A stretch of DNA of 10,036 bases from Gudongella sp964604145 (GTDB lineage Bacteria; Bacillota; Clostridia; Tissierellales; Tissierellaceae), in assembly GCA_964604145.1 (NCBI GenBank), contig CAZRXS010000049.1, positions 1-10,036 of the forward strand, in the 5' to 3' direction. Made by a program: the position numbers and the translations under genes. Positions within the stretch are counted from its first letter, which is position 1. Each line of letters begins with the position of its first letter. Positions 1-6,317 of this stretch are shown here, piece after piece. The notes below the pieces were generated by a model that worked only from the letters and a program-made list of their open reading frames with translations, did no database searches and was not told where the DNA came from.

Positions 1-88
1 CCAACCTAAAAAGAAGCATTAATGTCAATACAAATAGAACATATACAATAATGCTGTATCTATTAAAAAGCTTATTTTTTAAATTCAT
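1..88 (-). CDS. mrdA: Penicillin-binding protein 2 (N-terminal fragment, runs off the left edge)
   Basis: Only 29 codons are visible, starting at the ATG at 88-86. They encode a short basic stretch (MNLKNKLFNRY) followed by a single hydrophobic segment at about residues 12-27 that ends in LLFRL. This is the usual beginning of a class B penicillin-binding protein: a short cytoplasmic tail, then one membrane anchor, with the transpeptidase domain outside the membrane. The ATG overlaps the mreD stop codon as ATGA, and AAAGGTGAG lies just upstream, so translation is probably coupled to mreD. In Firmicutes and many other bacteria the gene after mreD is often PBP2, the elongasome transpeptidase. 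The catalytic domain is outside the window, so the identity rests on position plus the N-terminal pattern. FtsW/RodA or MinC are less likely given the single-anchor start. Confidence 0.65.
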   Translation of the reverse strand, partial: MNLKNKLFNRYSIIVYVLFVLTLMLLFRL

Positions 89-594
89 TTTCTCACCTTT
101 CTTTTAAATCTTATCCTTGGTTTTGTGAAAATTATATGGACCAAATATCCATATATAATGGCAAACAATGCATTGTATAATATTTCTATAGAGAAAATAC
201 TCTTTACTGCATCTACAAAAAGAATATCTCTTGATAAGAAAAACATAAATAGTGAATACATAAAATTATAAAATATTGTTGCCGCAATAGTAAATATAAT
301 TGGATTTATAATATTGTCACGAGAAAATGAATCTTCTGCAAATCCAATAATGTAGCCGACAAAGAAAAATATAAATGCATTTATCCCGATTGTAGTCGAA
401 AATAGAATATCTTGCATAAATCCAGCAATTAAACCAAATACAGCCCCCTTAACCCTTCCAACTTTCAAGGCTAGCACAACTATTAAAACAAGACCTGTGT
501 TAGGAACAATGCCCATAATTGGAAGTAAGGGAATTATAGTAGTTTGTATAAGAAAATTGAAAATTATCATCAGTAAAATTATAAGTATGCTCAA
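85..594 (-). CDS. mreD: Rod shape-determining protein MreD
   Basis: A 169-residue, strongly hydrophobic protein with about five to six predicted membrane segments and a basic C-terminal tail (RIRFKRKVRK). MreD is an integral membrane partner of MreC and MreB in the elongasome, which guides lateral cell-wall synthesis. The segment GFMQDILFSTTIGINAF at about residues 58-74, with Asp62 and Gly70, matches the conserved MreD stretch in which an acidic residue follows a small-residue helix. The length is normal for the family. The start is TTG (594-592), chosen because AAGGAG at 607-602 sits seven bases upstream. It follows mreC after a 15-base gap and overlaps the next gene by four bases (ATGA). 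MreD sequences diverge widely, so the call rests jointly on hydrophobicity, this motif and the mreB-mreC-mreD order. Confidence 0.93.
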   Translation of the reverse strand: MSILIILLMIIFNFLIQTTIIPLLPIMGIVPNTGLVLIVVLALKVGRVKGAVFGLIAGFMQDILFSTTIGINAFIFFFVGYIIGFAEDSFSRDNIINPIIFTIAATIFYNFMYSLFMFFLSRDILFVDAVKSIFSIEILYNALFAIIYGYLVHIIFTKPRIRFKRKVRK

Positions 595-601
595 ATTTAA
601 A

Positions 602-607
602 CTCCTT
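602..607 (-). promoter_or_regulatory. Ribosome-binding site fixing the TTG start of mreD
   Basis: AAGGAG on the minus strand, seven bases before the TTG at 594. No ATG or GTG in the same frame has a better-placed site, so this supports TTG initiation of mreD. Confidence 0.75.
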
Positions 608-609
608 AT

Positions 610-1446
610 CTATTCATCTATAACATAAACATTATAGAGTTTCTTAAAGTTTATTGCTGGCTCTATTTTTATTCTTTTGGTCAACTCTTCTTGGTTGATC
701 AATATTTCAGAAACTTCCCCTAAATACAAGTCCTTTAGATAGACTCCACCTAGGCCAGAAGTATATAACTTGTCTCCTAGTATGACATCTGAGCTAAAGT
801 CATATAGGAAGCCTTCCAGTGAGCTCTCTAGGGATCCTGATACTACACCTCCATCCCCAGTTCTTATTATTTTAAATGCAACACTATTTAATTCATCTAT
901 TATAGTGACCACCTTCGCCCAATTTGGCCCCACATCTAGTATCCTGCCTACCAAACCTTCTTGATAGACATTGTCTTCTACTTCTATTGCAGCTATAACA
1001 GTGTCATCTTTCTCGATCCCATCTGAAGAGCCCTTATCAATTGTAAACTTATCATACCAGTTACCAGGTTCTTTTGCAGACACACGTGCTTTAATAAAAC
1101 TATAACTCGACTGTTTTGTCATTTCTTGTTCTTTCTTCAAATAATCAGTTTTACCAATAATATTGTTCAAATCATTGTTTTCACTCTCAAGTACTTTAAT
1201 CTTTTCTTTTAGAAGGATATTTTCATTTTTTGCATCAAAGACATCTCTAACTGAATTAAAGGAAGATCCTAGTCTATTAGTTAGCCATGAAGAAACATTT
1301 GTAATCGGTGATAAGACATTCCCCGTTGCTTTTTCAATAAAAGTTATCCCTTGACGGTTATTGCTTGTACTCCCAATTATTATAAGTAGAATGATAGCAA
1401 CTATAGTCACTACCATTCTCTCTTTGTATTTTCTAAAAAAATACAT
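610..1446 (-). CDS. mreC: Rod shape-determining protein MreC
   Basis: A 278-residue bitopic membrane protein. The order is a short basic cytoplasmic start, one transmembrane helix at about residues 12-25, a coiled coil at about 72-98 (FDAKNENILLKEKIKVLESE and onward), then the extracytoplasmic beta domain. Family landmarks are EPGNWYDKFTIDKGSSDGI at about 126-144 and GLVGRILDVGPNWAKVVTIID at about 164-184 (two short overlapping conserved stretches). MreC is a scaffold that links MreB filaments and MreD to the PBP2/RodA wall-synthesis pair. It begins only seven bases after the mreB stop. The upstream Shine-Dalgarno is weak (GTGATGGT right against the ATG), so reinitiation coupled to mreB translation is likely. 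Length and domain order are normal for Firmicutes. Confidence 0.96.
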   Translation of the reverse strand: MYFFRKYKERMVVTIVAIILLIIIGSTSNNRQGITFIEKATGNVLSPITNVSSWLTNRLGSSFNSVRDVFDAKNENILLKEKIKVLESENNDLNNIIGKTDYLKKEQEMTKQSSYSFIKARVSAKEPGNWYDKFTIDKGSSDGIEKDDTVIAAIEVEDNVYQEGLVGRILDVGPNWAKVVTIIDELNSVAFKIIRTGDGGVVSGSLESSLEGFLYDFSSDVILGDKLYTSGLGGVYLKDLYLGEVSEILINQEELTKRIKIEPAINFKKLYNVYVIDE

Positions 1447-1453
1447 ACCATCA

Positions 1454-2482
1454 CTATCCCAATCTACTATTTTTTGAAGAAGTCTTCTTTAATATTTCCA
1501 TACTCTCTAAGGATTTTCCTGTACCAAGTGCAACACAATCCAATGGGTTTTCTGCAATTATTACAGGAATACCTGTCTCATCAGTAATCAGTTTATCCAG
1601 TCCGTAAAGGAGTGCTCCCCCACCTGTTAATACTATTCCATACTCCATTACATCAGATGATAACTCTGGTGGAGTTTTCTCTAAAGTAGCTTTGATTGCA
1701 TCTATTATATTAGAAACTGGCTCCCTAAGGGCTCTATATATCTCTGAGGATGTAATTTCAATCGTTTTAGGTAATCCACTAACCAAATCTCTACCTCTTA
1801 TTTCCATCATCCCCAAAACTTGATCATCTATAGCTGCCCCAATTTCTATCTTTACTTGTTCAGCAGTCCTCTCCCCAATCATCAAACTATACTCTTTTTT
1901 TACATAATTTGCTATAAAATTATCAAGTTCATCTCCACCAACTCTAATAGACTTACTTGTGACAATTCCCCCTAATGATATAACCGCTACTTCTGTTGTC
2001 CCACCGCCAATATCAACTACCAAACTCCCTGTGGCTTCCTGTACTGGGAGTCCTGCACCAATTGCAGCAGCCATTGGTTCTTCTATTAAAAATGCATCTT
2101 TTGCCCCTGCTTGAATTGTAGCTTCCTCAACAGCTCTTTTTTCTACTTCTGTAACACCACTAGGTACACAAACAACTACTCTGGGTTGAAAAATTGATTT
2201 CTTCTGAGTAGCTTTTCTAATAAAGTACTTTAACATCTCTTGTGTAATATCAAAATCAGCAATTACACCATCTTTAAGTGGTCTAATAGCAACTATATTC
2301 CCTGGTGTACGTCCTATCATCTTTTTAGCTTCTTCACCTACTGCTAGGACTTGTTTGTTATTTCTATTTATTGCCACAACTGAAGGTTCTCTTAAAATAA
2401 TTCCTCTTCCCTTTATAAATACCACTGTATTTGCCGTTCCCAAATCTATTCCCATATCTTTTGTGAATGCTTTAAAAACCAT
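1454..2482 (-). CDS. mreB: Actin-like rod shape-determining ATPase MreB
   Basis: A 342-residue bacterial actin. The phosphate-1 loop is at 12-19 (IDLGTANT), the phosphate-2 loop at 156-163 (VDIGGGTT) and the adenosine-binding motif at 286-290 (TGGGA). FLIEEPMAAAIGAGLPV at about 131-147 is also typical of MreB. The protein polymerises on ATP into membrane-bound filaments that orient lateral peptidoglycan synthesis through MreC, MreD, RodA and PBP2. The ATG start is supported by GGAGG six bases upstream. The gene lies 15 bases after radC and 7 bases before mreC. The radC-mreB-mreC-mreD order argues for MreB proper rather than the paralogue Mbl. No catalytic motif is degraded. Confidence 0.98.
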   Translation of the reverse strand: MVFKAFTKDMGIDLGTANTVVFIKGRGIILREPSVVAINRNNKQVLAVGEEAKKMIGRTPGNIVAIRPLKDGVIADFDITQEMLKYFIRKATQKKSIFQPRVVVCVPSGVTEVEKRAVEEATIQAGAKDAFLIEEPMAAAIGAGLPVQEATGSLVVDIGGGTTEVAVISLGGIVTSKSIRVGGDELDNFIANYVKKEYSLMIGERTAEQVKIEIGAAIDDQVLGMMEIRGRDLVSGLPKTIEITSSEIYRALREPVSNIIDAIKATLEKTPPELSSDVMEYGIVLTGGGALLYGLDKLITDETGIPVIIAENPLDCVALGTGKSLESMEILKKTSSKNSRLG

Positions 2483-2497
2483 TAAATTCCTCCATAG

Positions 2498-3205
2498 TTA
2501 CATCAATTTTTCTTCCTTCATGCTTAAAAATCTATCATTTCCAATAATAATATGATCCAAAACTTTGATTCCTATAATTTCGCCACTTTCTATCAATCTA
2601 TTTGTTATACTTATGTCCTCTTTACTTGGAGTTGGATCACCACTCGGGTGGTTATGAATAAGTATTAGTGCGTTAGCACTCTTTTTTATTGCTATATTAA
2701 AAACATCTCTAGGGTGAACTATAGATGAGTTTAAAGTTCCTATAGAAATATTGTCTATGCTAATTATTCCATTTTTAGTATCTAGGATAGCCACATCAAA
2801 ATGCTCCTTTTCCAAATGTTTCATGCTATCCATTACCAAGTTTGCTATTACTTCTGGTGAAGTCACTTTTATATTTTCATACAAGCCTTGTCTTTTTATT
2901 CTTTTACCCAATTCTATTGCTGCCATAATTTGTGCAGCTTTACAAGCTCCTATTCCTTTTACTTTTGTAAGGTCGTCAATTGATGCATTAGCTAAGTAAG
3001 CTATACCTCTGTTATCTTGATTTAATAATTTTCTAGCTAAATCTATAGCCGTTTCCCTACCTGTTCCAGTTCTAATAATAACAGCCAATAATTCTGAATT
3101 AGACAATACTGAAGAACCTGTACTAATTAATTTCTCAGTTGGTCTTTCGCTTTTTGGAAAATCTTTTATCGTAATATTTTTATTTTCAATTATAGTTTCT
3201 GTCAA
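2498..3205 (-). CDS. radC: RadC family JAB/JAMM-domain protein
   Basis: A 235-residue protein of standard RadC length. The N-terminal part carries IKDFPKSERPTEKL (about residues 13-26) and SNSELLAVIIRTGT. A helix-hairpin-helix-like element lies at about 81-93 (KVKGIGACKAAQI). The C-terminal JAB domain has the metal-binding signature His184-x-His186-x7-Ser194-x2-Asp197 in HNHPSGDPTPSKED. RadC was once tied to DNA repair, but that assignment was withdrawn for E. coli and its role remains unclear; the fold suggests a zinc hydrolase. The start is TTG (3205-3203), chosen because AGGTGAGG lies seven bases upstream, and because no internal Met occurs before about residue 94, well inside the conserved N-terminal part. 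The segment HPRDVF has Asp where HPREVF is more usual, a conservative change. It sits between maf and mreB, as in Bacillus. Confidence 0.96.
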   Translation of the reverse strand: MTETIIENKNITIKDFPKSERPTEKLISTGSSVLSNSELLAVIIRTGTGRETAIDLARKLLNQDNRGIAYLANASIDDLTKVKGIGACKAAQIMAAIELGKRIKRQGLYENIKVTSPEVIANLVMDSMKHLEKEHFDVAILDTKNGIISIDNISIGTLNSSIVHPRDVFNIAIKKSANALILIHNHPSGDPTPSKEDISITNRLIESGEIIGIKVLDHIIIGNDRFLSMKEEKLM

Positions 3206-3212
3206 ATTATAT

Positions 3213-3220
3213 CCTCACCT
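3213..3220 (-). promoter_or_regulatory. Ribosome-binding site fixing the TTG start of radC
   Basis: AGGTGAGG on the minus strand with a seven-base spacer to the TTG at 3205. It lies in the 16-base gap after the maf stop codon and is the only good site near the expected RadC N-terminus. Confidence 0.75.
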
Positions 3221-3221
3221 T

Positions 3222-3800
3222 TTAAAATAAATTATAATTAAAATAAAGATTTAAAGATTGATTAATCTTTGATATAGGTAAACCAACTATATTGAAATAG
3301 CACCCATTGATTTTAGAAACTAGCATCGCCCCTTTTCCTTGAATTGCATACGAACCTGCTTTTCCTTTAAACTCTCCAGAATTTATATATGAATCTATTT
3401 CTCTTTTAGTTAATCTATGAAACAAAACCTCACTGGTCTCATAGTCAACGAATTTAATTTTATTTTCAATATCTATTATAGCAAATCCTGTTATTACCTT
3501 ATGGTCTTTACCACTTAAAGTCTTAAGCATCTGTCTTGCGTGATGTTTGTTTTCTGCTTTTCCTAATATAGTATCTTCTATCACCACTATTGTATCTGCA
3601 CCTATTACTAATCCTGTATTTACTCTTTTTGAGACATCTAAAGCTTTTTCAAATGATAAACTCATTGAAATTTGTTCAGGCTTTTCATAAAATTGAACTT
3701 TCTCTTCTATATTGCTTTTTATTACTCTAGGTTCTATTCCACACTGTCTTAAAACCTCGAGTCTTCTTGGTGATGCCGATGCTAGAATTATTTCTTTCAT
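3222..3800 (-). CDS. maf: Maf-family nucleoside triphosphate pyrophosphatase
   Basis: A 192-residue protein with all Maf landmarks: LASASPRR at residues 6-13, GADTIV at 67-72, KAGSYAIQGKGA at 147-158 and the C-terminal NIVGLP at 170-175. Maf proteins hydrolyse non-canonical or pyrimidine nucleoside triphosphates to the monophosphate plus pyrophosphate in the cytoplasm. The Arg13, Lys and Gln154 pattern fits the dTTP/UTP-type subfamily (YhdE-like) rather than the 7-methyl-GTP type, but this specificity is inferred from motifs only. The ATG overlaps the preceding stop codon as ATGA, with AGGAGG just upstream, so translation is coupled to the Gx-transporter gene. Proximity to radC and mreBCD matches the classical Firmicutes arrangement. 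Length is normal. Confidence 0.97.
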   Translation of the reverse strand: MKEIILASASPRRLEVLRQCGIEPRVIKSNIEEKVQFYEKPEQISMSLSFEKALDVSKRVNTGLVIGADTIVVIEDTILGKAENKHHARQMLKTLSGKDHKVITGFAIIDIENKIKFVDYETSEVLFHRLTKREIDSYINSGEFKGKAGSYAIQGKGAMLVSKINGCYFNIVGLPISKINQSLNLYFNYNLF

Positions 3801-4327
3801 ACTGCCTCCTGCTTTGCAAATAAAACTTTAAAATTCTTCTTGAGATTATCTACAATATTTATAGAAGATAAGCCTACGAAATATCCTGTAAATAAACTTA
3901 TTAAAAGCAAAACTGGCAAATAAGAATATATTCTCAAATTACTCAGCATTAATGCCGCTACTGATACTTGAGCAAAATTATGAGTTGCTGCACCAACTAT
4001 ACTTATTCCTATCAAACTAAATATATTTGGAAAAGATCTATAGAAAAAAAACATAGATATACAACTTAATATTGCCCCCGATATACTGTATATAAAAGAA
4101 GATACACTCCCAGTAATTAACATTAACACTATGCTTTTTAACATAGCAACCTTTATTCCATCTTTAAATCCAAATACTATAAGGGTAACAAGTACTACCA
4201 TATTTGATAATCCCAATCTGGCACCAGGCAAGGCTATTGGTAAGGGGATAGCTGATTCCAATATATTTAAAGCTAAACCCACAGAAACCAAGAGGGATAG
4301 AAATATCATTTTATTAGTCTTTCTCAT
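3797..4327 (-). CDS. Gx transporter family membrane protein (heptaprenyl diphosphate synthase component I family; EetB-like)
   Basis: A 176-residue membrane protein with about five hydrophobic helices and a basic C-terminal tail. The signature PGARLGLSNMVVLVTLIVFG at about residues 34-53 identifies the Hpre_diP_synt_I family, now often called Gx transporter family. Its layout resembles the substrate-binding S components of ECF transporters. The 'heptaprenyl diphosphate synthase' name is historical, and nothing in this sequence looks like a prenyltransferase (no DDxxD motif). It follows the NusG-domain-II gene by 12 bases and overlaps maf by four bases. From memory, the same two-gene pair occurs as eetA-eetB in Gram-positive flavin-based extracellular electron transfer loci. 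The substrate is unknown, so no symbol is given. Confidence 0.88.
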   Translation of the reverse strand: MRKTNKMIFLSLLVSVGLALNILESAIPLPIALPGARLGLSNMVVLVTLIVFGFKDGIKVAMLKSIVLMLITGSVSSFIYSISGAILSCISMFFFYRSFPNIFSLIGISIVGAATHNFAQVSVAALMLSNLRIYSYLPVLLLISLFTGYFVGLSSINIVDNLKKNFKVLFAKQEAV

Positions 4328-4339
4328 ATTAACCTCATT

Positions 4340-4720
4340 CTAATAGCTCATAATATCAATATCATCTTCCTCTCCCATGCCTTTTATCTCTATTACAAGT
4401 TTATTTGGAAGACATACTATTATTTCTCCTACTCTTGAAATATAACCCTGTTTCACGTCTAATTTATTTGGGCAATCGGCCTCTATAACTCTAACTCTTT
4501 GGTCACCTATTTCTAATAAATTATACCCGTATTCTGTCTGGATTGGTATAGTATGATCTATTAACTTTTTGTCATAAAGAATTTTTTTTATTTCCTTGCC
4601 ATTTACTTGTACACTAATATATTTTTCTTGACTAGAAAAAGCATATCTATTTATATACATAAATGAAAACAAAGAAAGCAATATTATAAAGATAATTAAT
4701 ACTTTATCACCTTTTGTCAA
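4340..4720 (-). CDS. NusG domain II-containing, membrane-anchored protein (EetA-like)
   Basis: A protein of 126 residues from the chosen start, with one N-terminal hydrophobic segment at about residues 7-23 and the rest probably outside the membrane. The outer part is a NusG-domain-II (formerly DUF1312) beta domain, seen in EYGYNLLEIGDQRVRVIEAD, CPNKLDVKQGYISRVGE and IIVCLPNKLVIEI. Despite the name it lacks the NGN domain and is not the transcription factor NusG. Family members usually read CPxxxCV; here Cys83 is kept but the second position is Asp88, while Cys103 in VCLP is present. Three starts are possible: TTG at 4744, ATG at 4729 and TTG at 4720. AAGAAGG at 4736-4730 directly abuts the ATG but is nine bases from the TTG at 4720, so I chose 4720. 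It is the first gene of the downstream transcription unit, just before the Gx-transporter gene. Function unknown. Confidence 0.82.
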   Translation of the reverse strand: MTKGDKVLIIFIILLSLFSFMYINRYAFSSQEKYISVQVNGKEIKKILYDKKLIDHTIPIQTEYGYNLLEIGDQRVRVIEADCPNKLDVKQGYISRVGEIIVCLPNKLVIEIKGMGEEDDIDIMSY

Positions 4721-4729
4721 TTTAACCAT

Positions 4730-4736
4730 CCTTCTT
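4730..4736 (-). promoter_or_regulatory. Ribosome-binding site for the NusG-domain-II gene
   Basis: AAGAAGG on the minus strand. It touches the ATG at 4729 with no spacer but has a usable nine-base spacer to the TTG at 4720. This favours the shorter protein, although the ATG cannot be excluded. Confidence 0.5.
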
Positions 4737-4756
4737 AAGCACAATATAGCTCTTAT

Positions 4757-4785
4757 AGTTTACCATTTATGATTTTTATTTACAA
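4757..4785 (-). promoter_or_regulatory. Candidate promoter of the NusG-II / maf / radC / mre transcription unit
   Basis: On the minus strand TTGTAA (4785-4780) is followed after 17 bases by TAAACT (4762-4757), with a TG-G extension directly before the -10 element. Each hexamer matches four of six consensus bases. It lies after the rnf terminator and about 30-40 bases ahead of the first start codon, which is where a promoter is expected. AT-rich sequence makes chance matches common. Confidence 0.4.
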
Positions 4786-4795
4786 GTTTTTACGC

Positions 4796-4856
4796 ATAAA
4801 AATACTTCCAAAATAGAGGGTACATTCTCAATTAAATAAACTCTCTATTTTGGAAG
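4796..4856 (-). terminator. Intrinsic terminator of the rnf operon
   Basis: A perfect 14-bp inverted repeat, CTTCCAAAATAGAG at 4805-4818 and CTCTATTTTGGAAG at 4843-4856, encloses a 24-base loop. Read on the minus strand the stem is followed by TATTTTTAT (4804-4796), a U-rich run. On the plus strand the stem is followed by a non-U-rich sequence, so the signal is directional. It lies about 35 bases after the rnfB stop. The loop is longer than usual and the stem is A/U-rich, but one side of it ends in GGAAG next to the U-run. Confidence 0.8.
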
Positions 4857-4862
4857 CATAAT

Positions 4863-4880
4863 ATAACTAGTATAACTAGT
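4863..4880 (-). repeat. Two tandem copies of a 9-base unit forming a small hairpin after rnfB
   Basis: ATAACTAGT occurs twice head to tail (4863-4871 and 4872-4880). Because ACTAGT is its own reverse complement, the transcript can fold the two copies into a six-pair stem with a three-base loop, ten bases after the rnfB stop and just before the terminator. The CTAG cores are five bases apart, not the four of a TrpR operator, and the site is at the 3' end of an operon, so an operator role is unlikely. Confidence 0.6.
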
Positions 4881-4889
4881 AGACTCTAT

Positions 4890-5717
4890 TTAATTTGCAA
4901 ACTCCTTAGCAAATTCCTCACTTACTATGGACATATTATCAATTGCATTGGTAGGACATTTTTCAACACATATTAAACAATCTATACATTTATCATAATT
5001 TATTCTTGCTAAGTTGTTTTCAAAAGTAAAAGCATCGGTTGGGCAGTTCTTAACGCATATTTGACACCCAATGCATCCAACTGAACAGTATCCTCTTACT
5101 TCTTTGCCCTTGTCTTGACTCATGCATTTAACAACAGCTGTTGAACTATATGGAATTAATTCAATTATATTCTTTGGACATGCTATTACACAAGCGTTAC
5201 AAGCAGTACAATTTTCCTTATTTACAACCGCTATCCCATCTATCATTCTAATTGCATTAAATTTACATACATCAAAACAAGTTCCGCATCCAAGGCAACC
5301 ATAAATACATTCTTTTTGTCCGCCTGCTAATGTTGATTGTATTCTACAATCAGCTATCCCTTGATATATATATTTATCTTTTGCTTTATCGCAATCTCCT
5401 TGACATTTAACAACTGCTACTTTTTTATTAAATACACTAGGATTAACTCCCATTACATCAGCTACTTTTGCAGCTACCTTTGCTCCACCTATTGTGCAAG
5501 CTGTCGTTGGTGCTATCCCTTCAACTATAGCAGCTGCACAAGGCTCACAGCCTGGGTAACCACAAGCTCCGCAATTAGCACCTGGCAGGACACCAAGGAC
5601 TTGCTCGACCTTAGGATTAACTGCTACAACAAATATTTTTGAAGCTATTGATAAAAGCACCCCGAAAAGAAGGCCAAGTCCTCCAAGCACAATCACTGGA
5701 TTTATAATATTAGTCAT
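4890..5717 (-). CDS. rnfB: Rnf electron transport complex subunit RnfB (iron-sulfur protein)
   Basis: A 275-residue protein with an N-terminal membrane helix at about residues 7-31. The RnfB Fe-S domain follows, with Cys49, Cys52, Cys57 and Cys74 in ANCGACGYPGC and downstream. Then come four Cx2Cx2Cx3C ferredoxin motifs: 141/144/147/151, 170/173/176/180, 215/218/221/225 and 244/247/250/254. Additional cysteines occur at 105, 109, 124 and 137. RnfB is the entry point for electrons from reduced ferredoxin and passes them into the membrane part. The multi-cluster form is typical of clostridial Rnf rather than the shorter proteobacterial RsxB. It is the last gene of the operon, 12 bases after rnfA, and its AGGAGGTG site overlaps the rnfA stop codon. 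A terminator follows. Confidence 0.98.
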   Translation of the reverse strand: MTNIINPVIVLGGLGLLFGVLLSIASKIFVVAVNPKVEQVLGVLPGANCGACGYPGCEPCAAAIVEGIAPTTACTIGGAKVAAKVADVMGVNPSVFNKKVAVVKCQGDCDKAKDKYIYQGIADCRIQSTLAGGQKECIYGCLGCGTCFDVCKFNAIRMIDGIAVVNKENCTACNACVIACPKNIIELIPYSSTAVVKCMSQDKGKEVRGYCSVGCIGCQICVKNCPTDAFTFENNLARINYDKCIDCLICVEKCPTNAIDNMSIVSEEFAKEFAN

Positions 5718-5729
5718 TTATTTCACCTC

Positions 5730-6302
5730 CTAAACAAGTCCGACAAAACCAGCAAAAGCTATTGACATTAAGCCTGCAGCTATTAGAGTTATTGGGAAAC
5801 CAACTAAAGCTTCAGGTATATCTGCAATATCCATTTTTTCTCTTAATGCAGCTATTAGCACTAATGCTAAAAAGAAACCTAAAGATGCACCAACTGCGCT
5901 TGTCGCTGTTTGTATTAGATTAAATTCTTGTTGTATATTTAGTATTGCAACGCCTAGAACAATACAATTTGTAGTGATTAAGGGAAGGTAAACTCCCATT
6001 GCACTATATAAAGTAGGGCTCATCTTTTTAAGAGCTAACTCAACAAATTGAACTAGTGATGCTATTACTAATATAAAGACTATTGTTTGTAGGTATTGTA
6101 AACCTAAAGTTTCCAAAACTGTTGTTTGGATAATATAAGTTATTATTGATGATAAAGTTGTAACAAATGTCACTGCAATCCCCATACCTGTGGCTGTTTC
6201 CATTTTATTAGATACGCCAAGGAAGGGACAAACTCCTAAAAATCTAGCAAATACATAGTTGTTAACTAAAATAGTAGATATTATGATAGAAAATAAACTC
6301 AT
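5730..6302 (-). CDS. rnfA: Rnf electron transport complex subunit RnfA
   Basis: A 190-residue membrane protein with about six transmembrane helices, homologous to NqrE. Conserved stretches are NNYVFARFLGVCPFLGVS (residues 14-31, Cys25) and LPLITTNCIVLG (106-117, Cys113). By homology with the Nqr/Rnf structures, these two cysteines and the matching pair in RnfE hold an iron-sulfur cluster inside the membrane that carries electrons across. Start ATG is preceded by GGAGGGG with an eight-base spacer. It lies 15 bases after rnfE and 12 before rnfB. Length is standard. RsxA is the proteobacterial name of the same family; the full C-D-G-E-A-B set supports the rnf name. Confidence 0.98.
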   Translation of the reverse strand: MSLFSIIISTILVNNYVFARFLGVCPFLGVSNKMETATGMGIAVTFVTTLSSIITYIIQTTVLETLGLQYLQTIVFILVIASLVQFVELALKKMSPTLYSAMGVYLPLITTNCIVLGVAILNIQQEFNLIQTATSAVGASLGFFLALVLIAALREKMDIADIPEALVGFPITLIAAGLMSIAFAGFVGLV

Positions 6303-6317
6303 TCTATATTCCCCTCC

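Noticed and set aside
3797..4327. Heptaprenyl diphosphate synthase subunit
   Set aside because: The protein is a multi-helix membrane protein with no aspartate-rich prenyltransferase motif; the family name is historical.
4340..4720. Transcription factor NusG
   Set aside because: Only domain II is present, with an N-terminal membrane anchor and no NGN domain; the name reflects a shared fold only.
4863..4880. TrpR-like operator because of two CTAG cores
   Set aside because: The cores are separated by five bases rather than four, and the site is downstream of an operon rather than at a promoter.
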